Shown here piece after piece: positions 43,042-52,742 of a stretch of 64,000 nucleotides of DNA. Every line of letters begins with the position of its first letter. The stretch's first letter is position 1. The position numbers and the translations under genes are program-made. Source of the DNA: Aliiglaciecola sp. M165 (GTDB lineage: Bacteria > Pseudomonadota > Gammaproteobacteria > Enterobacterales > Alteromonadaceae). The DNA lies in assembly GCF_007197995.1 (NCBI RefSeq), contig NZ_VKKH01000002.1:310001-374000 (forward strand). Direction: 5' to 3'. The notes below the pieces were generated by a model, which saw nothing but the letters and a program-made list of their open reading frames with translations, had not been told where the DNA came from and ran no database searches.

Positions 43042-43764
43042 TTACTTCAAAGGAAAGCTAGCTAAAACATGGGTATTGGCTTTTTGCATATACCAATCGT
43101 TACTGACCAGTAATATTTCTTTGATGACAGAAGTGCCAAAACTGAGCTGCTGATGGCCGCGTAACAATTCGATTAGTGCAGCAAAGTTAGCCATTGGTTG
43201 AACAAATCTGACACAGGTAATGTGAGCCGTTTTCTGGGTATATCGTTGATCTAATGTGTTTTCAATAGGTTGATTGGCAAATGTGCTTCGCAGCTGATTG
43301 CGGAGCTGGTTTAGCATGTCACAGATAGGGAACCCTTTGATCATAATACATTGGCTTGAGGCGGTTAGCCCGCTAAATTCAACGTCAAACTGCCTGATAT
43401 TCGTGAGTGCAGAAGCTATTAACGAACAATAGTTGTCGAGTTGCTGCTCTACAAATGTGTACCCTGAGTAACACGAAACAATGCTCATTATGGTGACATG
43501 CAAGTCTGACACTGGATAAAGATATTGATTGGGGCAACCAGCAGTTAAGTCTTGTTTAAATGCAGCATATTTTTGCAGGACTGAATTATCTAAGCGCGCG
43601 ATCAGCGTCACGCCCCTGCGCGCGTCAGCAAGGTTTTTTAACGGATCTAAATACGGATCATAGGTAGCTACGCTTTGTTTAAAAGAGCTTAAAGCTTCAT
43701 GCAATAACGCGTCATATACCTGTTCGGCCTCTTGTCGTCCCGTGAGAAATGGTGTCTGTCTCAT
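43042..43764 (-). CDS. 2H phosphoesterase superfamily protein
   Basis: A 240-residue soluble protein with two H-x-T/S motifs that define 2H phosphoesterases: DLHVTIMSIV and TAHITCVRF, 100 residues apart. The fold usually hydrolyses 2',3'-cyclic phosphates or ligates RNA 2'-5', but the overall sequence is divergent and I cannot assign a substrate. A loop with KGFPICDMLNQLRNQLR supports an alpha/beta bi-lobed fold. The gene lies upstream of the 344-residue unknown gene. Both are flanked by convergent or divergent genes, which suggests a small accessory unit. Confidence 0.8.
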   Translation of the reverse strand: MRQTPFLTGRQEAEQVYDALLHEALSSFKQSVATYDPYLDPLKNLADARRGVTLIARLDNSVLQKYAAFKQDLTAGCPNQYLYPVSDLHVTIMSIVSCYSGYTFVEQQLDNYCSLIASALTNIRQFDVEFSGLTASSQCIMIKGFPICDMLNQLRNQLRSTFANQPIENTLDQRYTQKTAHITCVRFVQPMANFAALIELLRGHQQLSFGTSVIKEILLVSNDWYMQKANTHVLASFPLK

Positions 43765-43832
43765 TCACAGCCCTAATCAGTAAAAATATGTAAAGCTCTT
43801 TAACACAGCAAAACACAACATAAGGTAAGTCT

Positions 43833-44357
43833 ATGTCTTTTTCAGTACGGTTGCTGCTTATTGTGATAATAGTCATTTTCCCTTTGCAAAAGGTGCTAGC
43901 CGATGCAAAGGTCTACTCCATTCAAGAATTGCGGCACGTAGTAGGAAACTGGCAAGTCGAGACAGCGTTTCTGGCACCTGATGGCAGCATTGCTAACCAA
44001 GCCTCAGGGACATACGAATTCAGCTGGGTGGTTGAAGACAAAGTCCTCATTGGTAAAACGGCTATCCCATCGTTCGATATGGCAGTTGGGATACTTTTTT
44101 ATATCAACGAACAACAACAAAAAATCGAGATGGTCTCTGTAGGCGGTGATGGCAGATTATGGGTAATGAGCGGCGCGTTAGGTGGTGACAGTCGAACCAC
44201 TGACACCTTCCCTACGCAGGACGGTGGTACTCAACAACTCAGATTTACACGTTATAATGTAAAGCCTGACTGTTTTGAGTCAAAAATGGAATACACTACC
44301 GATCAAGGACAAACCTGGATTCAGGGCAACCATCAAGTGTTTGTTCGACAAAAATAA
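43833..44357 (+). CDS. Exported protein, DUF1579-like
   Basis: A 174-residue protein with a signal peptide (VRLLLIVIIVIFPLQKVLA, cleaved before DAK). The mature part is a beta-rich lipocalin-like barrel: LRHVVGNWQVETAFLAPDGSIANQASGTYEFSWVVEDKVLIGKTA and FTRYNVKPDCFESKMEYTTDQGQTW. The pattern GNW at the start and the closing WIQGNHQVF resemble DUF1579/lipocalin-like domains that bind small ligands. AAGG precedes the ATG. Convergent with the acyltransferase gene. Function unknown. Confidence 0.8.
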   Translation: MSFSVRLLLIVIIVIFPLQKVLADAKVYSIQELRHVVGNWQVETAFLAPDGSIANQASGTYEFSWVVEDKVLIGKTAIPSFDMAVGILFYINEQQQKIEMVSVGGDGRLWVMSGALGGDSRTTDTFPTQDGGTQQLRFTRYNVKPDCFESKMEYTTDQGQTWIQGNHQVFVRQK

Positions 44358-44367
44358 TCTAATTGAG

Positions 44368-45423
44368 TTAAGCCCCTAGCAACTTTCGCGCGTGCCTGCC
44401 TATGAGCTTTTTAACGATCCAAGCAGTCAGTAAACTACCCGCTATGCCGACAATATAGTTGGCCAATCCAAGTGCGGAAATAACTTCCACCGTTCGATGC
44501 CCCTCAATCAATGGCTGAATGTTTATGATCAGGAATCCAATATATAGAACATGCAGAAAATAGATGGAAAATGCATAGGTGCCTAACGTCATCAGCCAGT
44601 TGGGCAAGGTTTGTTCGTTTTCGCAAGCTTTGAGCCAATGCAAAACCAACAAACACACCAGTACTTTTTGCACGTAGACTAAAGATTGTCGCGACGAATA
44701 GAAGCCGTCTGGCTGATACTGCCAAACATATTGCAGGCCTATTGTCAGCGTGACCAAAATGGCCAAGGTAACAAGCGCTCCAATGTGCTGCTTGACGTGT
44801 TCCATGATGGTTTTGTAATGCTCTCCGAGAAAAATTCCAAGTGCATAAGCACCTATAAAATACACAAAGGTTTGCACCGCTAAAAAGTCTGGAAAGGTGC
44901 TGCGCGATATAACAAGAGGCACGGCCATTACACCCCACATTAGCCAAGGCCAATTACGTTGTATCAACGAAAGTAATGGAGTGATAACAAATAAGACAAA
45001 CAAAACCGGGATGTACCAGAATTGAATCGAGCCAGTCCCTGCAACAATATTGGCCCCGACACTGCCCCAAAAGGTAATGTTCTGACCACTTTGTTGCGCA
45101 TTTTCAAGATAGTATTGCCAATAAGCGGCTGTCATTAAAATAGTGACAAAAATATAAGGTAGTAAGACGTTTAACATTTTGCTTTGATAAAAAGCCCTCC
45201 AGCCACGTTCAGCTAGAACTTGGCTAAACAGCACGCCAGAGATAATGGCAAAATACAATGTCCCACCGTGAAAAACGGATTCTGTCAAATGAAACAACCA
45301 CTCCAAGCCTTTAGAGTCCAATCCTCCTGTCCAAAAAATCATAAATGACCAGGCGTGGGCGCCAACGATATTAAGAATGGCGAATCCACGAAAAGCATGT
45401 AAATGCTGAATGTATCCTTTCAT
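44368..45423 (-). CDS. Acyltransferase 3 family membrane protein
   Basis: An integral membrane O-acyltransferase-like protein of 351 residues with about ten helices. The start HLHAFRGFAILNIVGAHAW has the conserved R-G and H of the family, GTGSIQFWYIPVLFVLFVITPLLSLI is the second motif, and LPNWLMTLGTYAFSIYFLHVLYIGFLI is a late motif. Related proteins (OafA, YrhL) acetylate polysaccharides or lipids. I used the ATG at 45423 because homologues begin with K-x-x-x-x-L-x-x-F/L-R-G; the frame is open four codons further. No polysaccharide genes stand next to it, so the substrate is unknown. Confidence 0.9.
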   Translation of the reverse strand: MKGYIQHLHAFRGFAILNIVGAHAWSFMIFWTGGLDSKGLEWLFHLTESVFHGGTLYFAIISGVLFSQVLAERGWRAFYQSKMLNVLLPYIFVTILMTAAYWQYYLENAQQSGQNITFWGSVGANIVAGTGSIQFWYIPVLFVLFVITPLLSLIQRNWPWLMWGVMAVPLVISRSTFPDFLAVQTFVYFIGAYALGIFLGEHYKTIMEHVKQHIGALVTLAILVTLTIGLQYVWQYQPDGFYSSRQSLVYVQKVLVCLLVLHWLKACENEQTLPNWLMTLGTYAFSIYFLHVLYIGFLIINIQPLIEGHRTVEVISALGLANYIVGIAGSLLTAWIVKKLIGRHARKLLGA

Positions 45424-45591
45424 TGTCAAAACCAAGAATGCAAATTCTGAAGTTTCTTACCATAGACACGTGTACCCAATTACGACAACGTTTTTTCGAT
45501 GAATACGATTGTAGGTAGGACGATTAAAAAAGATTATCGAACCGCTAATTGAGCCCAATTTTGGACAAGCAATGCCTTGGATGGCGCTATT

Positions 45592-45789
45592 TAACCTGAA
45601 CTCGGGATAAGAGAATCTGCAACTTATTGATTTTAATGAAAAGACAAAAACATATGACCCGGTAGTGGTCTAAAGTTCGAGTTCAAGGCACACAAGTGAA
45701 GGAATAACGAGTTATTTCGAGCTTGTGTAACGCAGAAATCGTACTTTAGAACGCTGCTGGGTGGGTTCGCTTATCCCGAGTTCAGGTTA
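45592..45789. mobile_element. MITE-like element with 20-bp terminal inverted repeats
   Basis: The outer 20 bases (beginning TAACCTGAACTCGGGATAAG on the left) are a perfect inverted match to the last 20. The 198-bp interior has a nested long imperfect hairpin: TCTAAAGT, CACACAAG and GAATAAC on one side answer GTTATTTC, CTTGTGT and ACTTTAGA on the other. No gene lies inside. The right end overlaps the stop codon of the TPR-diguanylate cyclase gene. I saw no clear target duplication. The remaining bases of the gap between the acyltransferase start and the element (about 170) hold nothing I can support. Confidence 0.62.
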
Positions 45790-47940
45790 TTTAATTTGTG
45801 TACGACGCAATTTTTCGATATCGCCGTGAGAGCTTTGCAAAACCGCCAAGCCTTTAACAGACCAATTGATCAGTTTATTGAGCGAAATGTCGGCATCTTC
45901 CAATAACATCGAATCAGAGATACTGTAGACCCCTACCCATGAATTTTTACCCGAATGTTTTGCCGCATACAAGCAGGCATCGACGACTGACACAAATCGT
46001 TGCCATTCAACTCTGTGATTGCTTTTTGTGACGGGTGGATAACAGGCAAAGCCGATGGAACACGTTTGGTTAGAAAGGACCCCATCCGTCAATTCAAAGG
46101 GCATTTCATTGACCGAGTTGAGCATTCTTTGCGCGAGTAGTGGCGCATCCTCTCGTTCTATGAATCGCGCTACGGCAACGAACTCCTCTCCGCCCCATCT
46201 GACCAGATAATCTGAATGGCGAAATACTTTCGCCATACGTTCACTTAACTGCTGAAGCACCAAGTCACCTGAAGCATGACCATAACGGTCATTAACTTCC
46301 TTAAAATTATCCATGTCGATCATGAACACAACAATGTCAGATTGGCTCGGTTGAGAGGTTTTTCCCTTTCGCCAGTCTTGGTAGACGCGATGGCATTGAT
46401 CCAGGTCGGCGTCAATGTGATTATCAAGAAATCGGCGGTTATGAATATTAGTTAATTTGTCCGTTAAACTAATTTCTTCCATTTCTTGGTATGCAAGCTG
46501 TAATTGGTGATTTTTGAGTTCAAGCTCTTGGGTTCGTAATGCAACTTGTTCGCCCAATTGCAGATTAACTTTGCGTTGTACGATACGACCATACAACATA
46601 AACATCAAAATCACGCCTGCGGAAATGGCCACCAGCCAAAGCTTGCGTGTGAGTAATTCCTGTTGAATTGTTGCTCGTTGCAACGCGGATTCTTTCTCCA
46701 ACAATTCAATTTGGTGGGCACGTCTGACAAATTCGCTTTGTGCCTGAACGTTTGCGATGGAATCTAATCGTTTAGCATTGAGAATTTCGTCATCAATGCG
46801 TTTTTGTCGTTGTAGCGCCTCAAAAGCTTCTTTGATGGAATCATTTTTTAAATGCACTTGTACCCTGAGTTCTTCTAAAAGTGCTTCGTCAGCTCGCTCT
46901 TTATTTCGTTTCGCTTGTTCCAGACCAACGTCGATAAGTTCGAGAGAAGCATCGTACTGTTCCAACCGAAAGGCCAGTTCCGCAGCCACCTTATATGCAT
47001 CAACGAGTAGGCTATTGTATTGATTTTCAATTGCCCGATTTATCACACCTTCAATGATCGACTGCGCCTCGGCGTAATTGCCTTCATCCATTTCTAGCTG
47101 AGCTAGGGACGTCAGTGCCCAATCGGTGTCACGAGGCGTTTGGATCTGACGAAATAATTTTAGTGCTTCCATAATATGAAAGCGCGCTTGTTCTATATTT
47201 CCCATTAAGTTGTGTACAAAACCAATTTTATGGTGACTGTAGGCAATATTTTTTAGTTCGCCTCCGGCAATATCGAGTTTTAGCGCATCCTGAAAATATT
47301 TAAGTGCCAATTCGTTGTCGCCCATCGAACGCCTTAAATCGCCCAAATTAAATAAGGCGCTTGCTATTCCCCCTTGATCTTGCAATTCGTGATTAAGCTC
47401 CAAGGCAGCTTGGTGTGCTTGACTTGCTTCTTCGAATTGCCCCATTTTTTCAAGTACAACGCCGATACTGTTGTGGGCAGAGCTAATCGCGTCTTTGTCA
47501 TCCAATTGCTGAAAGATTTGCATCGATAAGTATATATACTCTAGGGCTACAGAATAATTAGCTTGATAGCGATAAGTCAGCCCTAGCTGCCGATAGGCAT
47601 TACCTAGTTTTTTTTGGTCGTCTAATTCCTGATATAACTCTATTGCTCGATTCAGTCTCTCTTGAGAAGGTGCGTAGAGGTTACGCTCCATATCATTACG
47701 TGCCTGTTGATATAGAGCATCCGCTTCAAACTGAGTAAGATTGGATTGAGTCGCTAAGGATAGAAACTGCGATGCAAGCGAATCTGCCAAATCCATATCA
47801 CCCGATGCTCTGGCGGATTCAATTTGCGCTTGAAAATGCGATAAATCTCGATCATTTTGCGAAATTTGAGCATGAGCAATATTGAATAAGCAAAGCGTCA
47901 GCAGCATCAGACCCGCTTTTGCTATTTTATTTTTTATCAC
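45787..47940 (-). CDS. TPR-containing diguanylate cyclase
   Basis: A 717-residue exported/membrane protein: signal peptide IAKAGLMLLTLCLFNIAHA, a long periplasmic TPR region at about 60-370 with repeats such as YRQLGLTYRYQANYSVALEYI, AHNSIGVVLEKMGQFEEASQAHQAALEL and HKIGFVHNLMGNIEQARFHI, a coiled coil, a membrane helix (LWLVAISAGVILMFMLYG), then a cytoplasmic GGDEF domain. The cyclase signature is RWGGEEF at about 580, with DKLTNIHNRRFL and RHSD as an intact I-site. The GTG at 47940 has GAGAGA six bases upstream; the frame is open to 48054. TPR domains probably sense periplasmic partners. The stop lies inside the inverted repeat of the adjacent MITE-like element. Confidence 0.93.
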   Translation of the reverse strand: MIKNKIAKAGLMLLTLCLFNIAHAQISQNDRDLSHFQAQIESARASGDMDLADSLASQFLSLATQSNLTQFEADALYQQARNDMERNLYAPSQERLNRAIELYQELDDQKKLGNAYRQLGLTYRYQANYSVALEYIYLSMQIFQQLDDKDAISSAHNSIGVVLEKMGQFEEASQAHQAALELNHELQDQGGIASALFNLGDLRRSMGDNELALKYFQDALKLDIAGGELKNIAYSHHKIGFVHNLMGNIEQARFHIMEALKLFRQIQTPRDTDWALTSLAQLEMDEGNYAEAQSIIEGVINRAIENQYNSLLVDAYKVAAELAFRLEQYDASLELIDVGLEQAKRNKERADEALLEELRVQVHLKNDSIKEAFEALQRQKRIDDEILNAKRLDSIANVQAQSEFVRRAHQIELLEKESALQRATIQQELLTRKLWLVAISAGVILMFMLYGRIVQRKVNLQLGEQVALRTQELELKNHQLQLAYQEMEEISLTDKLTNIHNRRFLDNHIDADLDQCHRVYQDWRKGKTSQPSQSDIVVFMIDMDNFKEVNDRYGHASGDLVLQQLSERMAKVFRHSDYLVRWGGEEFVAVARFIEREDAPLLAQRMLNSVNEMPFELTDGVLSNQTCSIGFACYPPVTKSNHRVEWQRFVSVVDACLYAAKHSGKNSWVGVYSISDSMLLEDADISLNKLINWSVKGLAVLQSSHGDIEKLRRTQIK

Positions 47941-48092
47941 ACACACTCTCTCGCTGTAATTTGAGCTGCACAGTATAAGGGAATTGTGCGCTGGTGTGGA
48001 CGCAATTTTACGTTTGCAAACGTTGGTAGAAAGGAATTGACCTGATAAGCTCATGAAATATGAAAAATATTGCTATGTAATCAAATTCTCGC

Positions 48093-48114
48093 ATCCCAAG
48101 TTGGGGTTAGCTAA
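48093..48114 (+). repeat. Short dispersed repeat related to the MITE end
   Basis: ATCCCAAGTTGGGGTTAGCTAA matches the MITE right end (ATCCCGAGTTCAGGTTATTTAA) at 17 of 22 positions. A weaker relative on the opposite strand lies near 50039-50062, in front of the GFA gene, and a strong one at 5764-5783 by the panP stop. It could be a solo end of the same family, or chance. Confidence 0.35.
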
Positions 48115-48129
48115 GAAGGAAGAAGCCTG

Positions 48130-48531
48130 ATGACCCGGACAATTGTAATACTTAATGCGTTGATATTTATCATTGTCGTGCCGTATTTAGAAATTAGTAC
48201 TACCCATATCTTTAATACTGAGTGGCCGTCTCATGCTCGCCTGCACAATGTTTGGCAATTGCTAACAAACGGTGCACTGTCCATTGGTGCTGTGATATTA
48301 GTTTTTCGTAAAAAGCTCTCGATTTTGCCGCAGCTACTGTCGTTGGCGATAAGTGGCTCTTTTGTCATCGCGTATTTTCTGAAAAGCCAATACGGTGGCA
48401 GCATGCAGCATTCTGATGGTTCAGAGTTATTGGTGGCGGGTGTCAATCCTGCCGTAGTGCTGTTGATTGTGTTATCGAGTTTGTTGGTCGTTGACGTTCT
48501 GCGTTCAATACAAAAATTTAGACAGCAATAA
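48130..48531 (+). CDS. Small integral membrane protein, unknown
   Basis: A 133-residue protein with four predicted helices, for example IVILNALIFIIVVPYLEIS, LLTNGALSIGAVILVF and VVLLIVLSSLLVVDVL. The loop after helix 1, THIFNTEWPSHARLHNVWQLL, resembles loops in other small membrane proteins of unknown function. AAGGAAG stands before the ATG, a clean ribosome site. The threonine aldolase gene starts at the base after its stop, so the two genes are co-translated. No function can be assigned. Confidence 0.82.
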   Translation: MTRTIVILNALIFIIVVPYLEISTTHIFNTEWPSHARLHNVWQLLTNGALSIGAVILVFRKKLSILPQLLSLAISGSFVIAYFLKSQYGGSMQHSDGSELLVAGVNPAVVLLIVLSSLLVVDVLRSIQKFRQQ

Positions 48532-49623
48532 ATGAATACGTTCAGACAAAAGTGTGACCTTGATTTAGGCATTCCTTACGATCCGCCGCTAACACCTTCT
48601 CAAAGGCTGCAACGTGTGGAAGATTATGTGCATCAACATGGGCTTAATAACGCAGGGTTTAATACGGCTAAAGCGGCTGATTTGCTTGAAATGAAGGTTG
48701 CTGACTTGTTTGGTGTCGAAGCAGCAATTTGGTTTCCCACAGGCACCATGGCACAAGGAGTAGCAGCAAAAATCCATGTTGAGTCTCATCACGATGGCAG
48801 CAAAAAAATACTGTTACATCCAACGTCCCATCTACTTTTGCATGAAGAAGATGGATACAAACATGTATACAATTTGCAGCCCAAAATTGCGGGAACATGG
48901 ACTCAGTCCTTGGACGATTCGAGTATCGACAAAGATCTAGCCTGCGTGTTTATTGAAATGCCTCAACGACACAGCGGCGGGGTATTACCGTCATGGCAAG
49001 CGCTAGAAAGCATCAAGCAAACCTGTGCAAAGCAGAATGTCCCGCTGCACATGGACGGCGCAAGACTGTGGGCATGTCGACCATTTTATGAAAATCGCAG
49101 CTATGCACAGATCTTAAAAGGTTTTGATTCAGTCTACGTTTCTTTTTACAAAGATATCGGAGCATCAGGTGGTGCCATGCTGCTCGGCAACAAGCCCTTT
49201 ATCGAACAGGCAGGTATTTGGCGCACTCGGTTGGGTGGATTTTCTCCTGGTTCGTGGCCGATGATCGTGGACACTCTGAGCGTATTGGAACAAAAACTCA
49301 AAGGGATGCCAGCTTATGTACAAAAAGCGCAGAGCCTGATCACTTCAATTAGTGATCTGCAAGTCGACATCCTCCCTGCTGATGCACATGTAAATTTGTT
49401 TCACCTAAAGCTTTCATACAGCAAAGAAACAATAGAACGCGCCTTACAAGTTGTCGCAGACACTGAAGGTGTGTGGTTGTCAGATCGTATCTGGGAATGG
49501 CAGCATTTGACCTATTGCTCAATGGAATTCGTGATAGGTGAAAATGCACTTAGGCTATCTGAAAGTCGTTTTCGTAAAGCCGTGGAGTGTCTGCTAAGGC
49601 AACTTGCCGATCACTCAGGATAG
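48532..49623 (+). CDS. Beta-eliminating lyase / low-specificity threonine aldolase-like
   Basis: A fold-type I PLP enzyme of 363 residues. The start LGIPYDPPLTPSQRLQRVEDYVHQHG is followed by VEAAIWFPTGTMAQGVAAKI (phosphate site), LHMDGARLWACRPFYENRSY (Asp binds the pyridine ring), and SVYVSFYKDIGASGGAMLLG, where the Lys in SFYKD forms the Schiff base. It resembles low-specificity threonine aldolase, splitting beta-hydroxy amino acids to glycine and an aldehyde, but the substrate is uncertain. It directly follows the small membrane protein gene without a gap. It overlaps the end of the convergent GFA gene by 13 bases. Confidence 0.88.
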   Translation: MNTFRQKCDLDLGIPYDPPLTPSQRLQRVEDYVHQHGLNNAGFNTAKAADLLEMKVADLFGVEAAIWFPTGTMAQGVAAKIHVESHHDGSKKILLHPTSHLLLHEEDGYKHVYNLQPKIAGTWTQSLDDSSIDKDLACVFIEMPQRHSGGVLPSWQALESIKQTCAKQNVPLHMDGARLWACRPFYENRSYAQILKGFDSVYVSFYKDIGASGGAMLLGNKPFIEQAGIWRTRLGGFSPGSWPMIVDTLSVLEQKLKGMPAYVQKAQSLITSISDLQVDILPADAHVNLFHLKLSYSKETIERALQVVADTEGVWLSDRIWEWQHLTYCSMEFVIGENALRLSESRFRKAVECLLRQLADHSG

Positions 49624-50018
49624 TGTTGGCATTTTTTTGCTTCATGAGAGGTTTCCACCCAATCCAAATGCTCTTCCCAAAAAATGTTGTTGCTCGGCTG
49701 CATCTTCGGCTGTTCATTGAGACTTCCGGCAGGAACAATAAGGGTTTTGCCACTTTGCGTAATAAAAGGCAAACCAGAACCACATTGAGAGCAAAACACT
49801 TTGCTAAATGAGCGGCCAGGATAATCATACCGTCGTAGCAAACTCTCTCCAGACAACCAAGTGATACTGTCAGGTTTGGTCAACAAGTTAGCAGCATAGG
49901 GTGCACCGGTAATTTGTCTGCATTGCTGACAATGGCACAAATAAAACTGCTGGAAATCTGTTGCCACCGTAAAGGTGACTTCACCACATAAGCATCGCCC
50001 TGTCACATGTTCATTCAT
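49611..50018 (-). CDS. GFA family protein (glutathione-dependent formaldehyde-activating-like)
   Basis: A 135-residue zinc protein of the GFA/DUF636 fold. The cysteine motifs are RCLCGEVTF, CHCQQCRQITGAPY and CSQCGSGLPF, which together bind two zinc ions. The family name derives from an enzyme once proposed to add glutathione to formaldehyde; many members have other or unknown roles. I used the ATG at 50018 with AGGAG about eight bases upstream; the frame is open 19 codons further. Its end overlaps the threonine aldolase gene tail-to-tail. Confidence 0.9.
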   Translation of the reverse strand: MNEHVTGRCLCGEVTFTVATDFQQFYLCHCQQCRQITGAPYAANLLTKPDSITWLSGESLLRRYDYPGRSFSKVFCSQCGSGLPFITQSGKTLIVPAGSLNEQPKMQPSNNIFWEEHLDWVETSHEAKKCQHYPE

Positions 50019-50313
50019 GTTGAATTCTCCTAAAATAATCAACCCCAACCTCGGATAAGCAACGCCTGTAAGCACCGCTCTTTTTCCCTTTTTATAGCTT
50101 ATCGCTAGGAAGTCAACATAGCATAAGGAATGCTCATTACATCAAGAAATTAAACTGCTCTTTGCATAAACCATGCAATTCTTCCCACTAAAATGGCGAT
50201 TGGAGCAATCTATAATTCCAATCAATATCCTATGTCTTTATCAAAATTCCCAAACTAAAGTAAAGCGTGTACTACAGCAGAGCGATTTGACACCTCAAGG
50301 GGAGAACAAAGTC

Positions 50314-52584
50314 ATGAAGAAATTATTAACCAAACGCGCAGTTTTAGCCGCAGCAATCACCAGTTGTTTTTTCACCACAACAATTTTTAGTCAAGATCAA
50401 ATAAGCAAACCCAAAGGCGCCATGGGCAGTGGCCATGCCAAAATTGGTCAGCCCAAGTCCAATCAGTTTTGGTGGCCTGATCAATTAGATTTGTCGTCCT
50501 TACGCGATCAAGACAACCGCTCAAATCCGTTGGGCAAAGACTTTGACTATGCCAAGGCATTTAGTCAGCTTGATCTGGATAAAGTAAAAAGCGACATCGA
50601 CACACTGTTAACGGATTCACAGGATTGGTGGCCAGCCGATTTCGGAAACTATGGACCCTTTTTCATTCGTTTATCCTGGCACAGCGCGGGTACCTATCGC
50701 ACTCATGATGGACGTGGAGGCGGTGCCGGCGGACAAATGCGCTTCGATCCACTGAACAGTTGGCCAGACAACGGCAATCTCGACAAAGCAAAACGCCTGC
50801 TTTGGCCAGTCAAACAAAAATATGGACAGAACCTTTCGTGGAGCGACTTGATGATCCTTGCAGGCAATGTCGCACTGGAGAATATGGGCTTTCAGACCTT
50901 CGGATTTGCTGGAGGAAGAGACGATGATTGGGAACCGGATTTAGTGTATTGGGGGCCTGAAATCGAGATGTTGGCCAGCGATCGTGAAGACCGAGATGGC
51001 CAACTTCAACGTCCACTTGGCGCCACGCACATGGGCTTAATCTATGTCAATCCAGAAGGTCCAAAAGGCAAACCCGATCCCGTAGGATCAGCTAAAAATA
51101 TCCGTACTGCGTTTGGTCGCATGGCAATGAATGATGAAGAGACCGTGGCGCTTATTGCTGGCGGACATACCTTTGGTAAGATGCATGGCGCTCATAAACC
51201 CAGCGATTGCGTCGGTGCTGAACCCGGTGCCGCGGCAATTGAAGAGCAAGGTCTTGGCTGGAAAAATAAATGTGGCAAAGGGCATTCTGAAGATACCGTA
51301 ACCAGTGGTTTGGAAGGTGCCTGGACACAAGCTCCTACTCAATGGACAACTTTGTATTTACAAAATTTGCTGAATTTTGAATGGCAACAAACGCGTAGTC
51401 CAGCCGGTGCAATTCAATGGATCCCAACGGACGAATCTCTGCATCAATCTGTGCCAGACGCTCATGTTGAAGGCAAATTTCATGCTCCAGTAATGACAAC
51501 GGCCGATCTAGCGCTCAAATTCGATTCCAGCTACAAAGCCATCGCGGAGCGTTTCTTGGCCAATCCAGATGAATACCAGTTGGCCTTTGCTAAAGCCTGG
51601 TACAAGCTGACTCATCGTGACATGGGTCCACGTGCCCTTTATCTTGGAAAAGATATTCCGCAAGAAGAGTTGATTTGGCAAGACCCTGTACCAGAGGTTG
51701 ATCACAAACTTGTGTCGGAAAACGACATTGCACAGTTGAAAGAGAAAATCTTAGACAGCGGACTGAGTATTCCTGAGCTGGTACGCACGGCGTGGGCTTC
51801 AGCTGCTAGCTTCCGAGCTGCAGATATGCGTGGCGGTGCGAATGGTGCGCGAATTCAATTGAGTCCACAGAAAGATTGGGAAGTGAATAATCCGCTAGAA
51901 TTACAAAATGTGCTATCAAAGCTTAAAGAAATTCAACAGGACTTTAATGATTCATTTTTCAGTCGCACTAAGGTATCTTTAGCGGACCTCATTGTGCTCG
52001 GCGGTGCGGCTGCCATTGAAAAAGCGGCGGCTGATGCCGGGGTGGATGTTAAAGTGCCTTTTGCACCCGGTCGCACCGATGCCAGTCAAGCCCAAACCGA
52101 TGTAAATTCGTTTGCGCTGCTTGAACCGAGAGCGGATGCGTTTCGCAATTACTTTAACGCACAATCCAGTTATCGCTCCCCGGCAGAAATGTTAGTAGAC
52201 AAAGCGGATCAGCTTGATTTAACTGTGCCTGAAATGACGGTTTTGCTAGGAGGTATGCGAGCGTTAAATGCCAATGCAGATGGAAGCGAACATGGGGTCT
52301 TTACCGATAAACCCGGAACCCTAAATAATGATTTCTTCGTCAATTTACTCGACATGTCGACACGTTGGCAAAAAGCAGATAAGGAAGGTCTATATGTAGG
52401 TCTGGATCGCAAAACAGGAGCGCAAAAATATACTGCAACGCCGGTTGATCTGATCTTCGGTTCTAACTCAGAATTAAGAGCCGTGGCAGAAGTTTATGCC
52501 TTCGACAATGCCAAACAAATGTTTGCTGAGGACTTTGTTTCCGCATGGACCAAAGTGATGCGTTTGGACAGGTTTGATATGTAA
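50314..52584 (+). CDS. katG: Exported catalase-peroxidase
   Basis: A heme catalase-peroxidase of 756 residues. The distal site reads [19 protein letters not shown] (Arg, Trp, His), the covalent adduct is built from that Trp, the Tyr in [11 protein letters not shown] and a later Met, and the proximal His lies in [12 protein letters not shown]. The C-terminal half is the usual gene-duplicated domain. Unlike cytoplasmic KatG, the N-terminus has a signal peptide ([24 protein letters not shown]), so the enzyme is predicted to be periplasmic, like KatP-type enzymes. The ATG at 50314 has AAGGGGAG nine bases upstream; the open frame to 50173 has no such site. A strong terminator follows. OxyR control is likely by family but not shown here. 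Confidence 0.95.
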   Translation: MKKLLTKRAVLAAAITSCFFTTTIFSQDQISKPKGAMGSGHAKIGQPKSNQFWWPDQLDLSSLRDQDNRSNPLGKDFDYAKAFSQLDLDKVKSDIDTLLTDSQDWWPADFGNYGPFFIRLSWHSAGTYRTHDGRGGGAGGQMRFDPLNSWPDNGNLDKAKRLLWPVKQKYGQNLSWSDLMILAGNVALENMGFQTFGFAGGRDDDWEPDLVYWGPEIEMLASDREDRDGQLQRPLGATHMGLIYVNPEGPKGKPDPVGSAKNIRTAFGRMAMNDEETVALIAGGHTFGKMHGAHKPSDCVGAEPGAAAIEEQGLGWKNKCGKGHSEDTVTSGLEGAWTQAPTQWTTLYLQNLLNFEWQQTRSPAGAIQWIPTDESLHQSVPDAHVEGKFHAPVMTTADLALKFDSSYKAIAERFLANPDEYQLAFAKAWYKLTHRDMGPRALYLGKDIPQEELIWQDPVPEVDHKLVSENDIAQLKEKILDSGLSIPELVRTAWASAASFRAADMRGGANGARIQLSPQKDWEVNNPLELQNVLSKLKEIQQDFNDSFFSRTKVSLADLIVLGGAAAIEKAAADAGVDVKVPFAPGRTDASQAQTDVNSFALLEPRADAFRNYFNAQSSYRSPAEMLVDKADQLDLTVPEMTVLLGGMRALNANADGSEHGVFTDKPGTLNNDFFVNLLDMSTRWQKADKEGLYVGLDRKTGAQKYTATPVDLIFGSNSELRAVAEVYAFDNAKQMFAEDFVSAWTKVMRLDRFDM

Positions 52585-52617
52585 CCTCAAACCATCTAAA
52601 TTCTATTAATGGCTACC

Positions 52618-52647
52618 AAGGGTAACGTGTTGAGCGTTACCCTTTTT
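52618..52647 (+). terminator. Rho-independent terminator after katG
   Basis: A perfect 10-bp stem (AAGGGTAACG / CGTTACCCTT) with a seven-base loop followed by Ts, 34 bases past the katG stop. Confidence 0.92.
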
Positions 52648-52742
52648 AGATTAAATTCCAGGCTTGTAAAGCAAAACGATTTTGCTAACGTTAATGCAAA
52701 TATCGATGGTATTCAGTTTAACAACATGGAGTAATCGTTAAT

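Noticed and set aside
50173-50313. Longer N-terminus for the catalase-peroxidase
   Set aside because: The added 47 residues would hide the signal peptide; AAGGGGAG nine bases before 50314 clearly marks the start.
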